Positions 39,180-47,848 of a stretch of 64,000 bases of DNA are shown in pieces. The notes under the pieces were generated by a model that did no database searches, was not told where the DNA came from, and saw only the letters and a list, made by a program, of their open reading frames with translations. The stretch spans positions 1 through 64,000 of the forward strand of contig CAMLON010000006.1 in assembly GCA_946481695.1 (NCBI GenBank), written 5' to 3'. Every line of letters begins with the position of its first letter. Positions within the stretch are counted from its first letter, which is position 1. A program made the translations under genes and the position numbers. This DNA is from an uncultured Bartonella sp. (GTDB lineage: Bacteria; Pseudomonadota; Alphaproteobacteria; Rhizobiales; Rhizobiaceae).

Positions 39180-39678
39180 TTTTTACCTCGTCAGCCGGAA
39201 ATTCCGAAACACCGGCAGTCTGGTTGGTGCGCCATTCATCAAGCCGCTCTGCGAGAGCCTTGTCTGAAAGGGCAAGGACAGCGGCGGCAAGAAGTGCCGC
39301 ATTAATGGCACCGGCTTTGCCGATCGCAAGTGTTCCGACCGGTACACCTGCCGGCATTTGTACAATGGAAAGAAGCGAATCCTGTCCCGATAATGCGCGT
39401 GACTGGACAGGAACACCGAATACCGGAAGACTGGTCATGGCAGCGGTCATTCCCGGCAAATGGGCAGCACCTCCGGCACCGGCAATAATAATCTTGAAAC
39501 CGGCTTTTTTGGCGCCTTTGGCAAAATCGTACAAGCGATCAGGCGTGCGGTGAGCCGAAACGATTCTTGCTTCATAACCGATGCCGAGACTTTTTAGCGT
39601 TTCGGCCGCATGGCGCATTGTTTCCCAATCGGATTGGCTGCCCATAATAATGGCAACATCATGTGTTTCTGTGCCCAT
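39166..39678 (-). CDS. purE: N5-carboxyaminoimidazole ribonucleotide mutase
   Basis: Converts N5-CAIR to CAIR, the step after PurK. Class I PurE signature: [66 protein letters not shown]. 170 aa. Upstream partner of purK. Confidence 0.96.
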   Translation of the reverse strand: MGTETHDVAIIMGSQSDWETMRHAAETLKSLGIGYEARIVSAHRTPDRLYDFAKGAKKAGFKIIIAGAGGAAHLPGMTAAMTSLPVFGVPVQSRALSGQDSLLSIVQMPAGVPVGTLAIGKAGAINAALLAAAVLALSDKALAERLDEWRTNQTAGVSEFPADEVKNEKS

Positions 39679-39699
39679 AATTTTTCCTGCCCCTTTATA

Positions 39700-39903
39700 T
39701 CAGGCGATGATGTCGGGAATAATTCGATCTTCAAGTTTCTGTAACTGGTCTTTGATTGCCAGCTTCTTTTTTTTCATCCGCTGGATTTGTAACTGGTCAC
39801 AACCAGCTTTTATCATAGCGTCAATTGCTGCATCATAATCAGCATGTTCCTGCTTCAGCTTGGCAACGGCCAATTTGACATCAACCTGTTCCTGTTCTGA
39901 CAT
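39700..39903 (-). CDS. DUF465 (YdcH-like) protein
   Basis: 67-aa helical protein (VKLAVAKLKQEHADYDAAID, MKKKKLAIKDQLQKLED) of the DUF465 family. Role unknown. It precedes purE by 21 bases on the same strand and faces a second DUF465 gene on the other strand. Confidence 0.85.
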   Translation of the reverse strand: MSEQEQVDVKLAVAKLKQEHADYDAAIDAMIKAGCDQLQIQRMKKKKLAIKDQLQKLEDRIIPDIIA

Positions 39904-40172
39904 TCTCTGGCCGTCCTATTTTTGCAATCGTGCTTATATGGCATGGAGCTTGTTTATCAGTCGGTCTTTAAAGCCCATCATTAATTTTTTGCCTATATCA
40001 CGAAAGAAAAATTGCGGAAATGTTTAATTGTCAAATTCTGTATTATTCGATTTTGAAGTCGACAATTAATCTTAAAGATGCCAAGTTATTTTTCAACGCC
40101 AAGCTATTTCATAATAATTGAAACAGGCTTTGCATAAAATACAAAGTTAATACCGTAAATAAGGAGCATGGT

Positions 40173-40340
40173 ATGGCAACTGAAGCACATCTGGCATCTT
40201 TGGAACGTAAACACCAGGAGCTTGAAACGGAAATTGACAAAGCTATGGCTTCACCTTCGGCTGACGATTTGTCGATCAATGAACTCAAGCGGAAAAAGCT
40301 TGCACTCAAAGATGAAATTGAAAAGCTGAAGAATCTTTAA
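40173..40340 (+). CDS. DUF465 (YdcH-like) protein
   Basis: 55-aa helical protein: MATEAHLASLERKHQELETE, then DDLSINELKRKKLALKDEIE. It ends KLKNL. AAGGAG at 40161-40166 precedes the ATG by six bases. It is a paralogue of the minus-strand DUF465 gene 270 bases away, in divergent orientation, and is too short for most gene finders. Confidence 0.88.
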   Translation: MATEAHLASLERKHQELETEIDKAMASPSADDLSINELKRKKLALKDEIEKLKNL

Positions 40341-40567
40341 ACGCCGGCATTTGCTTTTTTAAAACGGGGCGCGAATTATCGTGCCCCGAACAAGAAATGA
40401 TTGTGTCCCGAACCGGACACAACGAAGTTCCGAACGAACACCCGACAAGAATAAGTGGTCTGAATAAAATTTACTTGAAACATGATGGAAGCCTGACGTT
40501 GAACGCTATTTGACCTTTGTCAAAGAAGTGGTATTCGCGAAAATGGCGGGTCTGTTTTTCCGGCAAT

Positions 40568-40605
40568 AACCGGTGTGTGACAGAAAAAAACCGGTGTGTG
40601 ACAGA
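40568..40605 (+). repeat. 21-bp direct repeat, two copies
   Basis: AACCGGTGTGTGACAGA occurs at 40568-40584 and 40589-40605, separated by A residues only. Noncoding. Confidence 0.85.
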
Positions 40606-40765
40606 GACGAGCGAAAAAGAAGAGCGAATTTTTGTAAAAACGCGTTTCAACAATTCAAATCTTTGATGTGAAAAACGTAAACTATTGAAAGACCGGATCG
40701 GTAAAGAGATCACATGCATCGGGTGATTGCCCGAAAGAACAGCTATTTTTGAGTAAAATTCGTTT

Positions 40766-40843
40766 AAACGGAATTGTCTTGCAAACGGAATTGTCTTGCA
40801 AACGGAATTGTCTTGTAAACGGAATTGTCTTTTTTTGGGGGGG
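40766..40843 (+). repeat. 17-bp tandem repeat, four copies, ending in T7G7
   Basis: AAACGGAATTGTCTTGC starts at 40766, 40783, 40800 and 40817 with exact 17-base phasing; the last copy runs into TTTTTTTGGGGGGG (40830-40843). It lies about 75 bases before the quinone oxidoreductase start. Confidence 0.92.
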
Positions 40844-40915
40844 AGAAAAATATTTGCAAGGTCAATGCCGGAAAATTTGGTAGAAAACACAAGAAATTCG
40901 ATGAAAGGGAACACA

Positions 40916-41917
40916 ATGACTTTTTCTGAAAAGACAATGCGGGCTATTGAAATTGCCGGTAAGGGCGGGCCTGAAGTCCTCAAACTTGTCGAAGTCGATG
41001 TTCCGGATATTAAAGATAATGAAATTCTTGTGCGTGTCCGTGCGGCGGGTGTGAACCGCCCTGATGTTTTTCAAAGACAAGGAAGTTATCCGCCGCCGGA
41101 AGGCGCTTCGCCACTACCGGGGTTGGAGGTTGCCGGTGAAATTGTCAAACTTGGTGTTGCAGTCAAACAATGGAACATTGGCGACAAAGTCACGGCGCTG
41201 ATCGCCGGTGGTGGTTATGCCGAATATGCCGCTGTTGCTGCCGATAATGCTTTGCCTGTTCCGGAAGGCTATGATTTTATCAAAGCGGCGGCATTGCCTG
41301 AAACTTTCTTCACCGTTTGGAGCAATGTTTTTGATCGTGGGCATTTGAAATCGGGGGAAGTTTTTCTTGTTCATGGCGGTACTTCCGGCATTGGCACGAC
41401 AGCTATCCAATTGGCAAAAGCTTTCGGTGCCAAGGTGCTTGCTACAGCAGGAACAGCGGAAAAATGCGAAGCTTGTTTGAAACTTGGAGCCGATCTTGCA
41501 ATCAATTACCGAACAGAGGACTTTGTCGGCAAGGCTCAGGAATTTACCGGTAAAAAAGGTGTCAATGTAATCCTTGATATGGTCGGGGGAGATTATACCA
41601 ACAAGAATTACAAAATCGCTGCACCTGATGGACGTATTGTCCAGATTGCCAATCTTTCCGGCTCTATGGCAACAGTCAACCTCAACTATATTTATGTAAA
41701 ACGGCTTATTCATACCGGCTCGACCTTGCGGGCACGCGATACTGTCTTCAAAGCTGCAATCGCCGCCCAATTAAAGGAAAAGGTCTGGCCGCTTCTTGAA
41801 ACAGGTAAAATTCGGCCGGTTATTGATAAGGTTTTTCCGCTTGAAGAGGCGGCGAAGGCTCATGAACGTATGGAATCAAGCGCCCATATAGGCAAAATAA
41901 TTCTCGAAATTGACTAA
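40916..41917 (+). CDS. NAD(P)H-quinone oxidoreductase, zinc-less MDR family (PIG3-like)
   Basis: 333-aa medium-chain dehydrogenase/reductase of the quinone oxidoreductase class. Features: MRAIEIAGKGGPEVLKLVEV start, RAAGVNRPDVFQRQGSYPPP, the nucleotide-binding LVHGGTSGIGTTAIQLAKAFGA-type motif and C-terminal ERMESSAHIGKIIL. No structural zinc cysteines are seen. The frame extends upstream through the tandem repeat to 40796, but ATG 40916 has AAGGGA five bases upstream and fits the family. Confidence 0.9.
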   Translation: MTFSEKTMRAIEIAGKGGPEVLKLVEVDVPDIKDNEILVRVRAAGVNRPDVFQRQGSYPPPEGASPLPGLEVAGEIVKLGVAVKQWNIGDKVTALIAGGGYAEYAAVAADNALPVPEGYDFIKAAALPETFFTVWSNVFDRGHLKSGEVFLVHGGTSGIGTTAIQLAKAFGAKVLATAGTAEKCEACLKLGADLAINYRTEDFVGKAQEFTGKKGVNVILDMVGGDYTNKNYKIAAPDGRIVQIANLSGSMATVNLNYIYVKRLIHTGSTLRARDTVFKAAIAAQLKEKVWPLLETGKIRPVIDKVFPLEEAAKAHERMESSAHIGKIILEID

Positions 41918-42048
41918 GGGGCTTGCGAGTTTCACCTCATGTCTTGTCGTTTTATAAAATTCGGTTTATAAGGCTTGGCGAATTCCCGGAAAATGTGGTC
42001 TATTCCACGTCCCGCCTCACCGGAGCGGGCGAACGAGAGGATAATGTT

Positions 42049-42738
42049 ATGGCAACACAACTATTGATGCCCAAAGCTACAGCCGTTTGGCTGGTTGATA
42101 ATACGGCGCTTTCTTTTGACCAGATCGCCGCTTTTTGCAAGTTGCATCCATTGGAAGTCAAAGCGATTGCCGATGGAGAATCAGCACAAGGCATCAAAGG
42201 GCTTGATCCCATCATTACCGGTCAATTGACGCGCGATGAAATCGAACGCGGCGAAAAGAATAATGATTACCGCCTGAAAATCTCCGAACCCAAAGTTCGC
42301 CTTCCGGAAAACAAGCGCAAAGGGCCGCGTTATACACCGCTTTCAAAGCGTCAGGACCGTCCGAATGCGATTTTGTGGCTGGTACGCAATCATGCCGAAT
42401 TGAAAGATGCACAGATTGCCCGTCTGATCGGCACAACAAAGTCGACAATCGAACAAATTCGCAATCGTACACACTGGAATTCGGCAAATTTGACACCGAT
42501 GGATCCGGTAACACTGGGACTTTGCTCGCAAATCGAACTTGATATAGAAGTAGAAAAAGCAGCCAAAAACCGTCCTGCTGCAATGCCTGAAGATGGCACA
42601 TTGCTACCGGCATCGGCAACCGAAAACCTTGAAATTAACGATAAGAAAGACGAAGAACTGGACGCCGACAAGGTTTTCGCCAAGCTTTCTTCGCTCAAAA
42701 GTGATAACAGCGAAACAAACGATAGCGACGACAAGTAA
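42049..42738 (+). CDS. trcR: DUF1013 protein, cell-cycle regulator TrcR
   Basis: 229-aa protein of the DUF1013 family, annotated in alphaproteobacteria as cell-cycle transcriptional regulator TrcR. Helix-turn-helix-like sequences are AVWLVDNTALSFDQIAAFC and AQIARLIGTTKSTIEQIRNRTHW; the C-terminus is acidic. ATG 42049 with GAGAGG at 42035-42040 gives the canonical MATQLLMPKATAVWLVDNT start; the frame opens earlier without a signal. Confidence 0.88.
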   Translation: MATQLLMPKATAVWLVDNTALSFDQIAAFCKLHPLEVKAIADGESAQGIKGLDPIITGQLTRDEIERGEKNNDYRLKISEPKVRLPENKRKGPRYTPLSKRQDRPNAILWLVRNHAELKDAQIARLIGTTKSTIEQIRNRTHWNSANLTPMDPVTLGLCSQIELDIEVEKAAKNRPAAMPEDGTLLPASATENLEINDKKDEELDADKVFAKLSSLKSDNSETNDSDDK

Positions 42739-42855
42739 AAGAGCTTTCTCTTATAGGTGAAGTTGCTTGTGTATATAGACCCCGTGCCTATACACATTGT
42801 AACGTGTTTATCACGATTGAAGAATTGTTGAATTTCTGAATTTTATTTTTTAAGC

Positions 42856-42890
42856 ACCCGCAATTTTTGTAAATTGCGGGTTGTCTTTAT
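42856..42890 (+). terminator. Rho-independent terminator after trcR
   Basis: CCCGCAATTT (42857-42866) pairs with AAATTGCGGG (42871-42880), followed by TTGTCTTT. Confidence 0.83.
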
Positions 42891-42912
42891 AGCATCTACC
42901 CAAGTTTTCAAA

Positions 42913-42953
42913 ATGACGGAAGTCATCATGACCCGTTGTATAATATCAACGGG
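42913..42953 (+). promoter_or_regulatory. Two adjacent inverted repeats
   Basis: ATGAC-GGAA-GTCAT (42913-42926) is followed by CCCGTTG-TATAATAT-CAACGGG (42932-42953). The loop of the second spells a -10-like TATAAT, so it may be an operator over a promoter. Inference only. Confidence 0.4.
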
Positions 42954-43251
42954 AAACATTATATTTCATATGTTCGGGTAAAAAATGGTAAAATCCGGAG
43001 TTTATTATTGTAGACAAGTTGAAAATATAAGTGATGAAAGCAGAATAGAAATAAAATAAGTCATTATAAAATATATATTGTTTCAAAAATTGAATATGAT
43101 GGTTGATTATATTTTTACTAATTATTTCAGCACGCTTGGAAATGCTTTTTTGGCTGTTTTTTAGATAATCGGGAAAGGAAAACAGGAAAAGCAGAGATCA
43201 TCCATTTTATGGCGATCGACTTTGTAGCAAGCGAGAAAAAATTACTAAAAA

Positions 43252-43259
43252 TTAACCAT
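43252..43259 (+). promoter_or_regulatory. TTAACCAT word upstream of tolQ (possible CtrA half-site)
   Basis: TTAACCAT is the described half-site form of the CtrA motif. It stands 210 bases upstream of tolQ; a single 8-mer is weak evidence by itself. Confidence 0.3.
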
Positions 43260-43422
43260 CTTTGGCTATCTATAAACGAGAAGCATAAGCGCCGTAATCT
43301 TTGCGTTTTGGCCTTTGTTTCACCAAATTTGAACGTCATAGAAATGTCGTGAAGCATTGCTAATAGAATTTGAAAACATGCTTCGGGCGTTTAGACAGGA
43401 ATTGAAGAGTTTTGCTAAAGGC

Positions 43423-43445
43423 CGCCCGGTAAAAGATGCCGGGCG
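43423..43445 (+). promoter_or_regulatory. Hairpin just upstream of tolQ
   Basis: CGCCCGG pairs with CCGGGCG across a nine-base loop, ending 24 bases before the tolQ ATG. Not followed by a T run long enough for a strong terminator, so a leader structure is likelier. Confidence 0.45.
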
Positions 43446-43469
43446 TTTGGATTCAGGGATTAACACATT

Positions 43470-44183
43470 ATGCCGGGAATAGAATTAGCAAGTCCAGCGT
43501 CAGTAGGAATCTGGAGCCTGTTCATGCAGGCCAATTGGGTTGTAAAAGCTGTCATGATCGGCTTGCTATTGGCATCTATCTGGAGTTGGGCAATCATTAT
43601 TGACAAATTGATTACCTATAGTCGCATTCGCCACGCGATGAACCGTTTCGAGCAGATCTTTTGGTCCGGTCAATCGCTCGAAGATCTTTACAGAAGCTTG
43701 AACGACCGACGCGTTTTCGGCATGGGCGCTATTTTTATGGCGGCTATGCGGGAATGGAAGAAGTCGCTCGAAAAGGGTGCACGTTCGCCTATGGGTTTGC
43801 AAAGCCGTATTGATAAAGCCATGGATGTTGCACTTGCCCGCGAAAGCGACAGGATGGAATCGCGTTTGGGGTTTCTCGCAACAGTCGGCTCGGCAGGGCC
43901 GTTCATTGGCCTCTTCGGAACGGTTGTCGGTATTATGAGTTCTTTCCAGTCCATTGCTGCATCAAAAAATACCTCTCTTGCCGTTGTTGCACCCGGTATT
44001 GCGGAAGCCTTGCTGGCAACGGCCATTGGCCTTCTTGCGGCTATTCCGGCAGTTATTGCATTCAATAAATTGTCGGGAGACGCGGGGAAAATCACCGGAC
44101 GTCTTGAAGGCTTTGCCGATGAATTTTCAGCCATTCTTTCCCGTCAAATCGATGAGAAATTGACTTCTCGCCAGTCTTACTAA
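43470..44183 (+). CDS. tolQ: Tol-Pal system proton channel protein TolQ
   Basis: Inner-membrane motor subunit (237 aa) that with TolR uses the proton gradient to energise TolA during outer-membrane constriction. Three membrane segments: [19 protein letters not shown], then the [23 protein letters not shown] segment and [23 protein letters not shown], both hallmarks of the MotA/TolQ/ExbB family. First gene of tolQ-tolR-tolA-tolB. Confidence 0.95.
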   Translation: MPGIELASPASVGIWSLFMQANWVVKAVMIGLLLASIWSWAIIIDKLITYSRIRHAMNRFEQIFWSGQSLEDLYRSLNDRRVFGMGAIFMAAMREWKKSLEKGARSPMGLQSRIDKAMDVALARESDRMESRLGFLATVGSAGPFIGLFGTVVGIMSSFQSIAASKNTSLAVVAPGIAEALLATAIGLLAAIPAVIAFNKLSGDAGKITGRLEGFADEFSAILSRQIDEKLTSRQSY

Positions 44184-44196
44184 AAGGAATTCTGAG

Positions 44197-44658
44197 ATGG
44201 GTATGGCTGTAGGAAGTTCCGGTGGTTCAAGACGGCGTGGTCGCCGTGGCGGCGCACCGCGTCGTGGCTTGATGAGCGAAATCAACGTTACACCATTTGT
44301 CGATGTGATGCTGGTTCTGTTGATTATTTTCATGGTTTCGGCACCATTGCTTGTCAATGGTGTGCCACTTGATTTGCCAAAGACGCAAGCAGGCCCCGTC
44401 AATACCGAAACAAAACCTTTGACAGTTTCCATTAACGATCAGGGGCGTCTTGCCGTCAACGAAGAATATTATGATACGCCCGATGAAGTTGTCGCAAAAT
44501 TGAAAGCTGTGACAGAATCAGGCGGCGACGCTTCCAAGCAACGTATTTTTGTTCGCGGGGCAAAAACAGTAGAATACCAGAAGGTTCTTGACCTTCTCGC
44601 AATCATTCAGAAAGCGGGCTTTACCAATGTTGCATTGGCAAGTCTGCCACAACAGTAA
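44197..44658 (+). CDS. tolR: Tol-Pal system protein TolR
   Basis: 153-aa partner of TolQ. A basic Gly/Arg-rich N-terminus is followed by the single membrane helix [19 protein letters not shown] with the proton-carrying Asp, and a periplasmic ferredoxin-like domain. AAAGGAA precedes the ATG. Paralogue of ExbD at 59 kb. Confidence 0.95.
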   Translation: MGMAVGSSGGSRRRGRRGGAPRRGLMSEINVTPFVDVMLVLLIIFMVSAPLLVNGVPLDLPKTQAGPVNTETKPLTVSINDQGRLAVNEEYYDTPDEVVAKLKAVTESGGDASKQRIFVRGAKTVEYQKVLDLLAIIQKAGFTNVALASLPQQ

Positions 44659-44679
44659 AATTGGCGATAGACTGATATT

Positions 44680-45732
44680 ATGAAAGCAGGTCTGGCAACA
44701 TCGGTAGCGGCACATGCCCTGATTCTTACCTGGGGGCTTATCAGCCTTTCCTCGCCGGCCGATTTTAATGCGGAGGTAACCGAAGCTTTGCCGGTTTCTC
44801 TGGTGCCGATTGCCGAAACGACTTCGATACAAAAGGGCGAGTTGACAGCATCCAAAGAGAATAAGGCCGCGCCGAAACCGACCACAAAACCGGTTGAAAA
44901 ACCCGATGCCGAGCATGTCGGTGATGGCAAGGTTGATAATGAAGCGCCATTAAAGCCCAAGGAAAAAGATCGCGATGTGGATGCAACACCGCCGCCTTCG
45001 GGTGCACCCGACGCGGATCCGAATCCTGTTCCACCTACAAAAACGCCCGAAACAAAGCCGGACAATACTCCGAAACCTGAAGAAAAACCGAAGGTAGAAG
45101 AACAGAAACCGGAAGAAAGTTCCAAGCCGGATAAGGCCGAGCCGAAACCGGAAGAATCAGCCGATGCGACCGAACCAGCTAGCGAGCCGAAGAAGGATCC
45201 TTTCCCGAATTTACCGGAAAAAGCACCTTTGCCGACAGCAAAACCGAAACCGGCAGAACCAAAGCCTGCTGTAAAAGCCAAAGGTGAAAGTGTCGATGAT
45301 ATTCTGGCAATGAACGAAAAGGCCTTGATTGATAAAACGCGCACATCCGGCGGTGGTGCTGCCCGTTCACAGGGGCCGGCCGGTTTTGGTGCCAAGAAAA
45401 ATATCGGCAATGGTCAGGATGTTGGACAGACACTCGTTAATGCGGCAACAAGCTGTATCACCAAAAACTTGAAATTGGCTGCCCTTGGTGGCGGGGTTGC
45501 CGGAGAAAATCCGGTTGCCGAAGCCAAGTTCAATTTGAGCATAGAGGGTAAAGTTGTCGGTGAACCGATCATTACCGGAATGAGTGGTAACCCCAATAAA
45601 GTGGACTTGCTGATTAACCAGACACGCGCGGCCATATTTGCCTGTCAGCCGTTCGAGGATTTGCCACGTGACCAGTATGACAAATGGGGTCAGGGATTTG
45701 ATTTGAAAATCGACCCGTTCAACTCGTTCTGA
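44680..45732 (+). CDS. tolA: TolA-like cell envelope integrity protein
   Basis: 350 aa: an N-terminal membrane anchor (TSVAAHALILTWGLISL, with the SxxxH motif that contacts TolQR), a long Pro/Lys/Glu-rich extended domain (about residues 50-220, full of KPEEKPK-like words) and a small C-terminal domain with a Cys pair (TSCITKNL, FACQPF) that would reach the outer membrane. It follows tolR by 21 bases. The sequence of the middle region is compositionally simple and likely variable between strains. Confidence 0.88.
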   Translation: MKAGLATSVAAHALILTWGLISLSSPADFNAEVTEALPVSLVPIAETTSIQKGELTASKENKAAPKPTTKPVEKPDAEHVGDGKVDNEAPLKPKEKDRDVDATPPPSGAPDADPNPVPPTKTPETKPDNTPKPEEKPKVEEQKPEESSKPDKAEPKPEESADATEPASEPKKDPFPNLPEKAPLPTAKPKPAEPKPAVKAKGESVDDILAMNEKALIDKTRTSGGGAARSQGPAGFGAKKNIGNGQDVGQTLVNAATSCITKNLKLAALGGGVAGENPVAEAKFNLSIEGKVVGEPIITGMSGNPNKVDLLINQTRAAIFACQPFEDLPRDQYDKWGQGFDLKIDPFNSF

Positions 45733-46139
45733 TTGTGGCGATGAATTTTTGTGACGGGATTAAACAAAGTAAACAATTTTAGGAGAGATAACCGACTTTA
45801 CTATTCGCCAATGGTGTTGATGAGATAATTTCTTCATAATGGCGGAAAACAGTTTTCGATGTTCATATTGTTTTCGATTGCATATCCGGTTTCCGGCTTG
45901 GCAAAATTGTCTCATGGCAATGATGATAGCGGCAGAAAACAAGACGTTGCTCGAAAATGGTCAGAAGGTATTGGAAAGGTCGGGAAGGATCTGATGCGAA
46001 ATGGCTTGGAACCGGTTTTTCAAACAAGTCTTGTCATGATTGAAAAGCTGTTCATGCAATTGGAATGGATATCCGGAATTTTTACGATTCCGATACAAAA
46101 AAGACGTAAAGTGGAATGCTTTAAGGCAACGGAAAGAAA
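45733..46139. other. Spacer between tolA and tolB
   Basis: About 400 bases, longer than usual inside a tol operon. One open frame (45859-46155) overlaps the tolB start and has no ribosome-binding site or family; I do not call it a gene. No terminator is seen. Confidence 0.5.
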
Positions 46140-47468
46140 ATGGTTTCTTCGATGATTAAGAAAAATAAGCGCCTTTATATTTTTGTTTTTTTGTCAATGG
46201 TTTTGCCATTTTTAAGCTGGCAAACCGCTTTTGCGCAATTGAAAGGAACTGTCTCGTCGGCCGATTTCAATCCGATACCTATTGCAGTTACCGATTTTAT
46301 TGCCGGTGACCAGATGGGCGTACAGATTTCTTCGGTGGTGACCGCCGATCTTGAACGTTCAGGGCTATTCAAACCGATTGACAAATCGTCATTTCTTGAA
46401 CGTATTTCCAATCCGGATGTACAACCACGGTTTCCCGATTGGCAGCAAATCAACGCACAAGGTCTGGTAACCGGCCGTGTCACAAAAGAAGCAGACGGGC
46501 GTTTGCGTGTAGAATTCCGTCTATGGGATGTTTATGGCGGCAAACAGCTTGAAGGCCGCCAGTTCTATGCAACACCGCAAACCTGGCGTCGCGTTGCCCA
46601 TATTATCGCCGATGCTATTTATACGAAAATGACCGGTGAAAAAGGTTATTTCGATACGCGCATTGTATTTGTTGATGAAACAGGTGCAGCAAATGCACGT
46701 GTCAAACGTCTTGCTATTATGGATCAGGACGGAGCAAACCTCACTTATATCTCGAACGGCCGTGAACTCGTTTTAACGCCGCGTTTTTCACCAAGCCGTC
46801 AGGAAATTACCTATATGGCTTATGCCGGTAACAATGTCCCGAAGGTTTATTTGCAACAGATCGAAACAGGCCAGCGTGAACTTGTCGGTACTTTCCCGAA
46901 TATGACCATTGCACCACGTTTTTCACCTGATGGTCAAAAAGTGATCATGAGCCTCTTGCAGGATAATGGCAGTGCCAATCTTTACACCATGGATTTGCGC
47001 TCCCGTTCGACAACACGCCTCACGACAACACCGGCCATTGATACATCGGCTTCCTATTCACCCGATGGTACGCAGATTGTTTTTGAATCCGATCGCGGAG
47101 GAAAACCGCAAATCTATGTTATGAATACCGATGGCAGCAACCAGCACCGTATTTCATTCGGCGATGGCAGCTATTCGACACCGGTCTGGTCACCTCGTGG
47201 CGATTATATTGCCTTCACCAAACAGTCGCAGGGGCAGTTTTCAATCGGTGTCATGAAGCCTGACGGGCAGGGTGAACGCTTGTTGACATCGGGCTTTCAT
47301 AATGAAGGCCCGACATGGGCACCGAATGGTCGCGTTATCATGTTCTTCCGGCAAAATCAGGGACAGCAACCAAAGCTTTATACAATAGATATTACCGGAC
47401 GCAATGAACGTGCTTTACCAACCCCCAACGGAGCCTCTGATCCGGCCTGGTCGCCGCTTCTTGACTAG
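46140..47468 (+). CDS. tolB: Tol-Pal system periplasmic protein TolB
   Basis: 442-aa periplasmic beta-propeller that binds Pal. Signal peptide ([20 protein letters not shown]), an N-terminal alpha/beta domain ([30 protein letters not shown]), and repeated propeller blades with [24 protein letters not shown] and [11 protein letters not shown] motifs. GGAAAG precedes the ATG at 46140; an in-frame ATG four codons on is possible. Confidence 0.95.
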   Translation: MVSSMIKKNKRLYIFVFLSMVLPFLSWQTAFAQLKGTVSSADFNPIPIAVTDFIAGDQMGVQISSVVTADLERSGLFKPIDKSSFLERISNPDVQPRFPDWQQINAQGLVTGRVTKEADGRLRVEFRLWDVYGGKQLEGRQFYATPQTWRRVAHIIADAIYTKMTGEKGYFDTRIVFVDETGAANARVKRLAIMDQDGANLTYISNGRELVLTPRFSPSRQEITYMAYAGNNVPKVYLQQIETGQRELVGTFPNMTIAPRFSPDGQKVIMSLLQDNGSANLYTMDLRSRSTTRLTTTPAIDTSASYSPDGTQIVFESDRGGKPQIYVMNTDGSNQHRISFGDGSYSTPVWSPRGDYIAFTKQSQGQFSIGVMKPDGQGERLLTSGFHNEGPTWAPNGRVIMFFRQNQGQQPKLYTIDITGRNERALPTPNGASDPAWSPLLD

Positions 47469-47474
47469 CAGGAA

Positions 47475-47504
47475 TACTGCTATCTATCTTACTGCTATCT
47501 ATCT
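47475..47504 (+). repeat. 15-bp direct repeat, two copies
   Basis: TACTGCTATCTATCT at 47475-47489 and again at 47490-47504, exactly adjacent, just after the tolB stop. Confidence 0.88.
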
Positions 47505-47585
47505 AAAGAGGGCTTCAAGGTTTTATAATTCGGAGTTTTCGGTTGATTGACTTTGTTAGCCTGAACAAGAAAAGAAATTGGTTTC

Positions 47586-47624
47586 AACGCCGCTTTGAAA
47601 GTTTTAAAGCGGCGTTTTTATTTA
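47586..47624 (+). terminator. Rho-independent terminator after tolB
   Basis: AACGCCGCTTT (47586-47596) pairs with AAAGCGGCGTT (47606-47616), followed by TTTTATTT. It indicates that pal is transcribed separately. Confidence 0.88.
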
Positions 47625-47848
47625 ACGGCTTTTCCGTTTAACTTGCTATTGGACTTTTTACTCATTTCGCGCTAAGGAAAATCACATCTGCCGTCTTTCC
47701 GCCTCAATCAGCGAGCAACCGGTGGATTTGTATTTTTTATAAAAAGTGATGCGTAAGTATTCATTAACCATGCGTGTTGAGAGCTTTTTAAGCAAATCAA
47801 GCTAAAAGCCTTGAAAATCAACCGCTAACTTTTAAGGAGTCTCGGCAC
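47625..47848 (+). promoter_or_regulatory. Upstream region of pal with a TTAACCAT word
   Basis: TTAACCAT, the CtrA half-site form, lies at 47764-47771, 77 bases before the pal ATG, inside the only space available for a pal promoter after the tolB terminator. TAAGGAG at 47834-47840 is the Shine-Dalgarno. Confidence 0.4.

Larger units (their letters stand above)
40341..40915. other. Spacer with two tandem repeats before the quinone oxidoreductase gene
   Basis: No supportable gene. Holds a 21-bp x2 repeat (40568-40605) and a 17-bp x4 repeat (40766-40831), the latter followed by T7G7. Confidence 0.6.
42891..43469. other. Long AT-rich upstream region of tolQ
   Basis: About 580 bases after the trcR terminator with no supportable gene. 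It holds two adjacent hairpins (42913-42953), a TTAACCAT word (43252-43259) and a hairpin 24 bases before tolQ (43423-43445). Confidence 0.6.

Noticed and set aside
40796..40915. N-terminal extension of the quinone oxidoreductase through the 17-bp repeat
   Set aside because: The extension encodes only repeat sequence; the ATG at 40916 has a proper Shine-Dalgarno and fits the family start.
43127..43357. 76-codon minus-strand open frame before tolQ
   Set aside because: Lies in the AT-rich leader, no start signals, no family resemblance.
45859..46155. 98-codon open frame between tolA and tolB
   Set aside because: No ribosome-binding site, overlaps the tolB start by 16 bases and shows no family resemblance.
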